Assembly (NCBI RefSeq): GCF_004342685.1
Contig: NZ_SMBZ01000008.1
Span: forward strand, 1-64,000
DNA length: 64,000 nucleotides
Source of the DNA: Sphingobacterium alimentarium
Lineage (GTDB): Bacteria > Bacteroidota > Bacteroidia > Sphingobacteriales > Sphingobacteriaceae
Direction of reading: 5' to 3'
The notes beneath the pieces are model-generated. The model saw only the letters and a program-made list of their open reading frames with translations, was not told where the DNA came from and made no database searches. A program made the translations under genes and the position numbers. Positions 57,795-64,000 of the stretch are shown piece by piece. Position 1 is the first letter of the stretch. Every line of letters begins with the position of its first letter.

Positions 57795-57925
57795 CTGATG
57801 ATTTTTATGAACTAAAAGCAAATACCTTGTTAAGTGATGTAGAAATAATTTTAGGAAATCGTTGGGCTGGATAGTGTATCGAATCTTTTCGGAACAGAGG
57901 GAGCTTGTCTAAGGGGAGATATGCA

Positions 57926-57955
57926 AAAAGAGAGGGTTTTGCAGGCCTCTCTTTT
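57926..57955 (-). terminator. terminator of the aminotransferase gene
   Basis: AAAAGAGAGG (57926-57935) with CCTCTCTTTT (57946-57955), 10-nt loop; the minus strand continues CTCTCTTTTTGC. It starts 14 bp after the stop codon. Confidence 0.8.
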
Positions 57956-57969
57956 GATTTTATCTGTAA

Positions 57970-59169
57970 TTATATTGTTCTACCTGGGTATATTTCTAAT
58001 GCTTTTTGCAAACAGGTCAATGCTTTATTCAAGTCATCTTGATTCAATACATAGGCCAATCGAACTTCATTGGTTCCTGCACCTGGCGTACTGTAGAATC
58101 CTGTAGCTGGAGCCATCATTACGGTCTCGTTTTCATAATCGAATGATTCGAGCATCCATTGACAGAATTTATCTGCATTGTCAATAGGTAATTGAGCGAC
58201 AACATAGAAGGCACCTCCTGGATTAGGACAAAATACACCTTCAATAGCATTCAAGCCTTTTACTAAAGTGTCACGTCTTGCAGTATATTCTTGGGATACA
58301 GCTTGGAAATACGAATCCGGTGTATCTACAGCAGCTTCACCAGCTATCTGACCTTCTAATGAAGGGGATAGGCGAGCTTGCGCAAATTTTAAAGCGGTTT
58401 GGTATAGTTCTTTATTCTTGGTGATAAGGCATCCAATACGTGCGCCACAAGCCGAATAACGCTTCGAAACGGTATCAAATACAACGACATGATTTTCCAA
58501 TCCTTCCAAATGCATTGGAGAGATGAATTCTTTGCCATCATAACAGAACTCACGGTATGCTTCGTCCGAGAATAAGAATAAATCATATTTCAGACAAAGT
58601 TCTTTCAACGCTTCCATCTCTTCGCGCGAATACAGATATCCTGTAGGATTATTCGGGTTACAAATCGCAATCGCTCTTGTTTTGTCAGTGATTACTTTCT
58701 CAAATTCGGCAATAGAAGGCAATGCGAAACCATTATCAATATAAGAAATAATAGGTTTTACAACCACATCCGAAGAACAGGCAAAACCGTTGTAATTCGC
58801 ATAAAAAGGTTCAGGAATAATAACTTCTTCACCTGGGTTCAGGCAAGCTTGCATAGCTATAGTTATCGCCTCAGAGCCGCCATTGGTCACGATAATATCA
58901 GTAGGTTGAATATTGTAATTGATTTTATTATAATATTCGGTCAATTTGTTTCGGTAAGATGCAGTACCTTCTGATGGAGTATATGCCCATACTTTGAAAT
59001 CAATATTCTTAAGTGCATTGAGCATGATTTCGGGAGTTTCGATGTCCGGTTGGCCAATGTTTAAGTGGTAGATTTTTTTTCCACTTTTTTTGGCTTGATC
59101 CGCATAGGGTGTTAATTTTCTAATCGGTGATGCGGGCATATCTATACCCTTTTGCGAAATTTTTGGCAT
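57970..59169 (-). CDS. PLP-dependent aminotransferase (class I/II)
   Basis: A 399-residue fold-I aminotransferase. The internal aldimine Lys is in DTVSKRYSACGARIG, the PLP-phosphate and ring contacts in NPNNPTGYLYS and FSDEAYREFCYD, and the C-terminal arginine in NEVRLAYVLN. Fits the aspartate/aromatic aminotransferase group of Bacteroidota; exact amino acid not determinable. Promoter with TATATTTG and -33 at 20 bp lies within the terminator hairpin of the preceding gene. Confidence 0.85.
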   Translation of the reverse strand: MPKISQKGIDMPASPIRKLTPYADQAKKSGKKIYHLNIGQPDIETPEIMLNALKNIDFKVWAYTPSEGTASYRNKLTEYYNKINYNIQPTDIIVTNGGSEAITIAMQACLNPGEEVIIPEPFYANYNGFACSSDVVVKPIISYIDNGFALPSIAEFEKVITDKTRAIAICNPNNPTGYLYSREEMEALKELCLKYDLFLFSDEAYREFCYDGKEFISPMHLEGLENHVVVFDTVSKRYSACGARIGCLITKNKELYQTALKFAQARLSPSLEGQIAGEAAVDTPDSYFQAVSQEYTARRDTLVKGLNAIEGVFCPNPGGAFYVVAQLPIDNADKFCQWMLESFDYENETVMMAPATGFYSTPGAGTNEVRLAYVLNQDDLNKALTCLQKALEIYPGRTI

Positions 59170-59193
59170 ATTATTGAGTTATTATTTCGTTGG

Positions 59194-59225
59194 CAAATAT
59201 AGTGTAAAATAGAAGCCGCATCAAA
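59194..59225 (-). promoter_or_regulatory. promoter of the aminotransferase gene
   Basis: Minus-strand TTTG (59222-59225), 20-bp spacer, TATATTTG (59194-59201). The -33 element lies in the stem of the terminator hairpin at 59211-59245. Confidence 0.65.
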
Positions 59226-59245
59226 TGTAATTTGGTGCGGCTTCT
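59211..59245. terminator. terminator of the DUF1573 gene, overlapping a promoter
   Basis: A 16-bp stem (59211-59226 with 59230-59245, one G-U) with a 3-nt loop, 20 bp after the stop of the minus-strand DUF1573 gene. It contains the -33 element of the next gene. Confidence 0.85.
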
Positions 59246-59264
59246 ATTTTTTGTTTGTTAATTT

Positions 59265-59636
59265 TTACTCTACGTTACCTTTTATTGTAAGCGTTTTTAC
59301 TGGTGTTTTAGTATTTGACTTGACAATAAACGATTTGGTAAACGGACCTTTCGTAGCAGCATTATAAGTTACCTTAATTTTGCCTGTATCTCCTGGTTTA
59401 ACAGGTGTTTTTGAAAAGTCAGCTACCGAGCAACCACATGAAGGAGCTACTTCTGAAATGATGACTGGCGCTTTGCCGGCATTGGTGAAAGTGAATTCAT
59501 ACGTTGCAGGTTTATTGAAAGCGATAGTTCCGAAATCATGCGATTCAGTTTCGAACTTAAATTCTCCGACTTGCATCATTGCTGTTAAAGTAATGAATGC
59601 AACAATTGCAGTTGCGATGCTTAAGATTTTTTTCAT
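59265..59636 (-). CDS. DUF1573 exported protein
   Basis: A 123-residue exported protein: signal peptide 1-20, then an immunoglobulin-like body with ESHDFGTIAFNKPATYEFTFTNAGKAPVI and CGCSVADFSKTPVKPG, characteristic of DUF1573. A CxC pair (PSCGC) is conserved. Function unknown. Own TATTTTTG box and a Shine-Dalgarno-like AGAAGG 7 nt before the ATG. Confidence 0.82.
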   Translation of the reverse strand: MKKILSIATAIVAFITLTAMMQVGEFKFETESHDFGTIAFNKPATYEFTFTNAGKAPVIISEVAPSCGCSVADFSKTPVKPGDTGKIKVTYNAATKGPFTKSFIVKSNTKTPVKTLTIKGNVE

Positions 59637-59700
59637 TTTTATACCTTCTTATCTATCTGTCCTATTTTGTTTAATACTCAATGATAATCAATTTTACTGC

Positions 59701-59708
59701 CAAAAATA
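59701..59708 (-). promoter_or_regulatory. -7 box of the DUF1573 gene
   Basis: Minus-strand TATTTTTG; predicted start near 59694, giving a 57-nt leader with an AGAAGG site. Confidence 0.45.
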
Positions 59709-59775
59709 AATCTTGTCATTTTTAATTGGTAAACACCACAAGATTTTTACATGACTTTATCCTTTTACAATAGAA

Positions 59776-60741
59776 TTAAATTATTCCTTCTTTCAAAAGA
59801 TCTTGTATATGGATGATTCCGCTATACTCCGCATTGGCAGTGACGATGAGCTGGGAGATGTTATTGTCTTTCATCGTATGAAAAGCCGTGATGGCTAATT
59901 CACCTTCTTCAATTTGCTTAGGATTACTGCTCATAATATCCTTAGCGGTCAATTTGGAAGTATCCTCATAGTTTTCCAACATTCGACGAATATCACCATC
60001 GGTAATGATACCAATGATCTGATCATTCTCAATAACGGCCGTAGCTCCCAATCTGTATTTAGTAATGGTAATGATGGTATGGCGGATGCTGTCTGAAGCC
60101 AATACGGTTGGCTTGCCATTATTATTGGATAGATCGCCAACCTTCAAGTATAGCTGCTTACCCAAGGCACCTCCAGGGTGATATTTTGCAAAATCTCTAT
60201 CTGTAAATTGTCGCAGCGTCTGCAAGCATACTGCCAATGCGTCACCCATCGCCAATTGTGCAGTTGTACTCGTCGTCGGCGCTAAATTATTAGGACATGC
60301 TTCCCGCTCTACCGTGGTGTCCAGTACATAGTCTGCCTGTTGGGCCAAGAAAGAATTGAGATTGCCGACTATGCCGACCATTCGGTTGTTGGCTTGCTTC
60401 AAAAATGGAATCAATACCTTAATTTCAGGCGTATTGCCACTTTTGGAAATCACAATCACTAAATCATCTTGCTGTATAATTCCCAAATCCCCATGTATCG
60501 CATCAGCGGCATGCATAAAAATCGATGGTGTACCGGTAGAATTTAAGGTGGCAACAATTTTCTGTGCAATAATAGCACTCTTGCCAATACCCGAAACCAC
60601 CACACGGCCTTTCAAATTCACTATAATATTAACCACCTCGGCAAAATCATCTGTAATTTTATGCGTCAACGCTTCCAAAGCTTTAGCCTCCAATTGAAGC
60701 ACCTCAATGGCCTCTTTTTTTATTTCTGAATTGCTTTTCAC
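59776..60741 (-). CDS. kdsD: arabinose 5-phosphate isomerase
   Basis: A 321-residue KpsF/GutQ-type isomerase making arabinose 5-phosphate for Kdo synthesis. SIS domain with GRVVVSGIGKSAIIAQKIVATLNSTGTPSIFMHAADAIHGDLG, the active-site TSTTAQLAMGDALAV stretch, then two CBS domains. The start is a GTG at 60741: a Shine-Dalgarno AAGGAG lies 9 nt before it, and the 22 upstream residues of the longer frame do not match the family. It is divergent from recQ and functionally paired with kdsA at 63037. Confidence 0.9.
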   Translation of the reverse strand: MKSNSEIKKEAIEVLQLEAKALEALTHKITDDFAEVVNIIVNLKGRVVVSGIGKSAIIAQKIVATLNSTGTPSIFMHAADAIHGDLGIIQQDDLVIVISKSGNTPEIKVLIPFLKQANNRMVGIVGNLNSFLAQQADYVLDTTVEREACPNNLAPTTSTTAQLAMGDALAVCLQTLRQFTDRDFAKYHPGGALGKQLYLKVGDLSNNNGKPTVLASDSIRHTIITITKYRLGATAVIENDQIIGIITDGDIRRMLENYEDTSKLTAKDIMSSNPKQIEEGELAITAFHTMKDNNISQLIVTANAEYSGIIHIQDLLKEGII

Positions 60742-60773
60742 GGAAAATCTCCTTATTTTTATATGATAATTGA

Positions 60774-60781
60774 CAAAAATA
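60774..60781 (-). promoter_or_regulatory. -7 box of kdsD
   Basis: Minus-strand TATTTTTG; predicted start near 60767, 26 nt before the GTG at 60741, just enough leader for the AGGAG site. Confidence 0.5.
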
Positions 60782-60818
60782 AAGTATTTAAATTTTACAA
60801 TGGTCAATAGTCTACTTA

Positions 60819-60826
60819 TATTTTTG
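60819..60826 (+). promoter_or_regulatory. -7 box of recQ
   Basis: TATTTTTG; predicted start near 60833, only about 5 nt before the recQ ATG, so a nearly leaderless transcript. Confidence 0.5.
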
Positions 60827-60837
60827 TAAAGGCGCTG

Positions 60838-63027
60838 ATGGAAATAGAAAAATCATTGTACGACAATCTTCAAGAATTCTTTGGTTTTGATACTTTCAAA
60901 GGAGATCAAGAAGCGATAATCACTAACATTCTTAATAAAAAAGACACTTTCGTAATAATGCCGACGGGCGGAGGTAAATCGATATGTTACCAACTGCCAG
61001 CCATGATGAGCGGCGGAACTGCCATTGTCATTTCTCCGTTAATAGCCCTGATGAAAAATCAAGTGGATCAGTTACGTGCTTTTGGAGGTCGTGATAGTAT
61101 TGCTCATTTCCTGAATTCATCTTTGACAAAAGGAGAAATCACGCGAGTGCGGGCAGATGTGACGGCAGGTCACACCAAATTATTGTATGTTGCACCCGAG
61201 TCTTTGACAAAAGAAGAAAATATAGCGTTCTTACGAACTATTAATTTATCTTTTGTAGCGGTGGATGAAGCGCACTGTATATCGGAGTGGGGCCATGACT
61301 TTAGACCGGAATATCGCAAAATACGTACTATCCTCAATGAAATCGGAGACAATATTCCGATCATTGCATTGACAGCGACAGCTACACCAAAGGTTCAGTC
61401 GGATATTCGTAAGAATCTGCAAATGAATGATGCTACACTTTTCAAATCATCCTTTAACCGTTCGAATCTCTACTACGAGGTACGTCCGAAAAAGAATGTA
61501 GTGAAAGAAATTGTAAAGTTCATTCGTAATAATGCGGGCAAAACGGGGATCATCTATTGCTTGAGTCGTAAGAAGGTGGAAGAAATCTCTGAGGTATTGA
61601 ATATCAATGGGATCAAAGCTCTTCCTTATCATGCTGGATTAGATGCCAAAACTCGTGCGGATACGCAGGACAGATTCTTGATGGAGGATGTGCAGGTTAT
61701 CGTGGCGACGATTGCTTTTGGTATGGGGATTGACAAGCCTGATGTTCGCTATGTCATTCACCATGATATTCCAAAATCCATGGAAGGCTATTACCAAGAG
61801 ACAGGTAGAGCAGGACGCGATGGAGGTGAAGGCTACTGTCTATCATTCTATTCCAAAAAGGATGTAGACAAGCTAATCAAATTTATGAAAGACAAACCTG
61901 TTTCCGAACGGGAAATAGGTACGCAGATATTAAAAGAGGTTATTGATTACTCGGAGTCTTCCGTATGTCGTCGTAAGCAGATTTTGCACTATTTCGGTGA
62001 GATATTTGATGAGACGGGCTGTAATAGTATGTGTGATAATTGTCGTTCTTCCAAAACTTATTTCGAAGCCGAAGAGGATTTGGTAAAAGTATTGAATTTT
62101 ATCAAAGAAGAAGGGGACAGATTTGATGATCAACATGTCATAAATGTACTTATTGGTCAGAACAATCAGCCTGTATCAGCTTATAAACATTCGGAGCATA
62201 AGCTATTCGGAACCGGAAAAGAGAAAGGTGTTAATTATTGGAATTCGCTGATTAGGCAGGCAGAGTTAGCTGATTTTATCAAAAAAGATATTGATCACTA
62301 TGGTCTTTTGGTTCTGACGGACGAAGGAAGACGCTATATAAGCAATCCGTATCAAATAAAGTTTATTCTCAATAAAGAGATTGAATCGGGAGATGATGAG
62401 GATGGCGAGGATTCATCGCAAGGAACTGCAGCGTTGGATACTGTATTGTTGAAGATGCTAAAGGATTTGCGCAAGAAAATTGCAAAGCAGAAATCTTTAC
62501 CTCCATTTGTGATTTTTCAAGATCCTTCGCTGGATGAGATGTGTACGCATTATCCGGTGAGTCTGGACGAACTTAAGCAAATCCATGGTGTGGGTGCCGG
62601 CAAGGCCGTGAAGTTTGGTACAGCCTTCGTAGAGTTGATCCGCAAATATGTTGAGGACAACAATATCGAACGTGCGCAAGATCTGGTCGTGAAGGGTACA
62701 GCCAATAAATCCGCATTGAAAGTAAGTATTATTCAAAATATCGACCGTAAGATTGGTTTGGATGATATCGCTGGTTCAAAAGGATTGAGCTACGAAGATC
62801 TATTGAAAGAAGTCGAATCGATAGTCTATTCGGGAACGAAAATCAACATAGGTTATTTTGTCGATGAGATGATCGACCAAGATAGGCAAGATGAGGTTTT
62901 TGAGTATTTCAGGACTGCCGAGGAAGACTCTATAAAAGCAGCATTGACGGAGCTAGGCGAAGAAGACTATACGTACGAAGATATTCAGCTTATGCGTATT
63001 AAATTTATTTCAGAATTCGGAAATTAA
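60838..63027 (+). CDS. recQ: ATP-dependent DNA helicase RecQ
   Basis: A 729-residue superfamily 2 helicase: Walker A MPTGGGKSICYQLP, DEAH box VDEAHCISEWGHDF, motif VI QETGRAGRDG, the zinc-binding domain with the Cys set in SSVCRRKQILHYFGE, CNSMCDNC, a winged-helix RQC (about 410-510) and an HRDC domain (about 540-620). About 100 residues follow the HRDC, a longer tail than E. coli RecQ. Acts in recombination and fork repair. The kdsA gene begins 9 bp after its stop. Confidence 0.94.
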   Translation: MEIEKSLYDNLQEFFGFDTFKGDQEAIITNILNKKDTFVIMPTGGGKSICYQLPAMMSGGTAIVISPLIALMKNQVDQLRAFGGRDSIAHFLNSSLTKGEITRVRADVTAGHTKLLYVAPESLTKEENIAFLRTINLSFVAVDEAHCISEWGHDFRPEYRKIRTILNEIGDNIPIIALTATATPKVQSDIRKNLQMNDATLFKSSFNRSNLYYEVRPKKNVVKEIVKFIRNNAGKTGIIYCLSRKKVEEISEVLNINGIKALPYHAGLDAKTRADTQDRFLMEDVQVIVATIAFGMGIDKPDVRYVIHHDIPKSMEGYYQETGRAGRDGGEGYCLSFYSKKDVDKLIKFMKDKPVSEREIGTQILKEVIDYSESSVCRRKQILHYFGEIFDETGCNSMCDNCRSSKTYFEAEEDLVKVLNFIKEEGDRFDDQHVINVLIGQNNQPVSAYKHSEHKLFGTGKEKGVNYWNSLIRQAELADFIKKDIDHYGLLVLTDEGRRYISNPYQIKFILNKEIESGDDEDGEDSSQGTAALDTVLLKMLKDLRKKIAKQKSLPPFVIFQDPSLDEMCTHYPVSLDELKQIHGVGAGKAVKFGTAFVELIRKYVEDNNIERAQDLVVKGTANKSALKVSIIQNIDRKIGLDDIAGSKGLSYEDLLKEVESIVYSGTKINIGYFVDEMIDQDRQDEVFEYFRTAEEDSIKAALTELGEEDYTYEDIQLMRIKFISEFGN

Positions 63028-63036
63028 AACAAAATA

Positions 63037-63852
63037 ATGATTGATAAATATATTCCTGGTATAAAGAATAGTTCCTCGGAGCAATTCTTTTTGATGGCAG
63101 GTCCATGTGCGATAGAAGGAGAAGAGATTGCTTTGCGTATCGCAGAGAAAATCGTAACTATCACCGATAAATTGAACATCCCATATATTTTTAAAGGATC
63201 TTATCGTAAAGCAAACCGCTCGCGTGTAGACTCATTCACGGGTATTGGTGACGAAAAAGCGCTTAAGATTCTGGAGAAAGTAGGCAAGGAGTTTGGTGTT
63301 CCTACAGTGACAGATATTCACGAGAGTCACGAAGCTGCTCTGGCAGCAGCCTATGTAGACGTGTTGCAAATTCCAGCGTTTTTATGTAGACAAACAGAAT
63401 TATTGGTGGCGGCGGCTGAGACAGGTAAAGTCGTGAACATCAAGAAAGGACAGTTTTTGTCTGCTGAATCCATGAAATTTGCTGTCGATAAGGTAAAAGA
63501 TTCAGGAAATGATAAAGTTTTCTTGACAGACCGAGGTAATACATTTGGTTATCAAGATCTGATCGTTGATTTCAGAGGGTTGCCAATGATGCGTTCGTTC
63601 GGAGTTCCTACGATCATGGACTGTACGCACTCTTTGCAACAGCCTAATCAAACTTCAGGCGTAACAGGCGGTAAACCAGAGCTTATCGAGACGATAGCTA
63701 AAGCAGCTATTGCGGTAGGAGCAGATGGTTTATTCATTGAAACACATCCTGACCCTGCGAATGCGAAATCTGACGGTGCAAATATGTTACACTTGGATTT
63801 ATTGGAAGATTTGTTGACCAAATTAACCCGTGTGCGTCAGGCAATTTTGTAA
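63037..63852 (+). CDS. kdsA: 3-deoxy-8-phosphooctulonate synthase
   Basis: A 271-residue KDO-8-phosphate synthase joining PEP with arabinose 5-phosphate. Conserved: FLMAGPCAIEGE, FKGSYRKANRSRVDSFTG (PEP/A5P phosphate), DIHESHEA, ADGLFIETHPDPANAKSDG near the end. It uses the product of kdsD on the other side of recQ, so the two genes share a pathway. Nine bases from recQ, likely cotranscribed. Confidence 0.95.
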   Translation: MIDKYIPGIKNSSSEQFFLMAGPCAIEGEEIALRIAEKIVTITDKLNIPYIFKGSYRKANRSRVDSFTGIGDEKALKILEKVGKEFGVPTVTDIHESHEAALAAAYVDVLQIPAFLCRQTELLVAAAETGKVVNIKKGQFLSAESMKFAVDKVKDSGNDKVFLTDRGNTFGYQDLIVDFRGLPMMRSFGVPTIMDCTHSLQQPNQTSGVTGGKPELIETIAKAAIAVGADGLFIETHPDPANAKSDGANMLHLDLLEDLLTKLTRVRQAIL

Positions 63853-63898
63853 AAAAAAAATAGTAGAACGAATAAGCAAAGGAGTTGTCAATATGCAG

Positions 63899-64000
63899 TG
63901 CCCCCAAAAAGTTAGACACTTTCTGGGGGCATTTTTATGAACAAGAAAAAGACACATAGCTTTGAATTTAAGTTGAGTTGTGTAAAACAAATGGATGAGC
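63899..64000 (+). mobile_element. left end of an insertion sequence (IS3-like)
   Basis: TGCCCCCA (63899-63906) and TGGGGGCA (63924-63931) form an imperfect inverted repeat with AAAGT/ACTTT inside. It is followed by TTTTT and a transposase start. Such end hairpins stop outside transcription entering the element. The right end is beyond the window, so length and family are provisional. Confidence 0.65.
63937..64000 (+). CDS. N-terminus of a transposase, cut by window edge
   Basis: ATG at 63937, 21 visible codons reading MNKKKTHSFEFKLSCVKQMDE, which resembles the start of IS3-family OrfA (HTH) proteins. Open to the window end. Confidence 0.6.
   Translation, partial: MNKKKTHSFEFKLSCVKQMDE

Noticed and set aside
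1..64000. CRISPR array or prophage
   Set aside because: No regularly spaced direct repeats and no phage structural genes were seen; all larger frames are explained by host-type genes.

Overview
The window reads as one chromosomal segment of a Bacteroidota bacterium, most likely Sphingobacteriaceae (Sphingobacterium-like). The evidence is low-to-moderate GC, promoters of the Bacteroidota type (-7 box TAnnTTTG, -33 TTTG, about 20 bp apart) instead of sigma70 boxes, few Shine-Dalgarno sites, TonB-dependent uptake, futalosine-pathway menaquinone genes (MqnC and a UbiD-type decarboxylase), a S46 dipeptidyl peptidase, a type B L31 protein, and a tmRNA whose tag ends in ALAA. These are memory-based family assignments; no database search was run.

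Layout. 1-5.9 kb: end of an unknown gene, arginine decarboxylase divergent from argS, a Gfo/Idh/MocA oxidoreductase and a BaiN/YhiN flavoprotein. 5.9-6.7 kb: a gene-poor gap holding a palindrome and an orphan terminator. 6.7-13.6 kb: the most unusual part, a signalling locus of a stand-alone receiver, a GNAT-like acyltransferase, an E1/ThiF-like adenylating enzyme, a 7TM-DISM histidine kinase and a receiver-kinase hybrid in one direction, meeting a second receiver and an output-less four-helix-bundle membrane sensor coming the other way. 13.7-21 kb: DUF4256, DUF423, rhodanese-thioredoxin, S46 peptidase, then oxyR-ClC channel, then ribE. 21.3-21.85 kb: two promoter-plus-terminator units without ORFs (candidate small RNAs) and tRNA-Arg(CCG). 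21.9-24.9 kb: a His-rich lipoprotein and a ZnuD-like TonB receptor behind a promoter filled with palindromic operators. 25-32.3 kb: UbiB kinase, a predicted outer-membrane barrel, crcB, a small ABC pair, UbiD, an SDR-like protein. 32.5-37.9 kb: CRY-DASH, sucA-sucB. 38-45.5 kb: small hypotheticals, GNAT, GH43, Rieske protein, tmRNA, a methyltransferase with a shortened SAM motif, LigB-type dioxygenase, amtB. 45.6-55.7 kb: purF, YchJ-like protein, lipocalin-like protein, lysS, rpmE2, then a GlmU-like/tpiA/prmA/mpl run and an XRE regulator. 55.8-63.9 kb: a D-rich small protein, scpB, mqnC, aminotransferase, DUF1573 protein, kdsD, recQ, kdsA. The right edge enters an insertion sequence.

How it fits together. 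Most genes are housekeeping: translation (argS, lysS, L31, prmA, tmRNA, tRNA), TCA cycle (sucAB), Kdo/LPS (kdsD, kdsA), peptidoglycan recycling (mpl), menaquinone (mqnC, UbiD), purine and riboflavin synthesis. The accessory interest lies in the E1/acyltransferase/phosphorelay locus, the twin small-RNA candidates, the metal-type operator array, and several tiny genes (31, 52, 53 and 67 codons) each backed to a different degree by a promoter or terminator.
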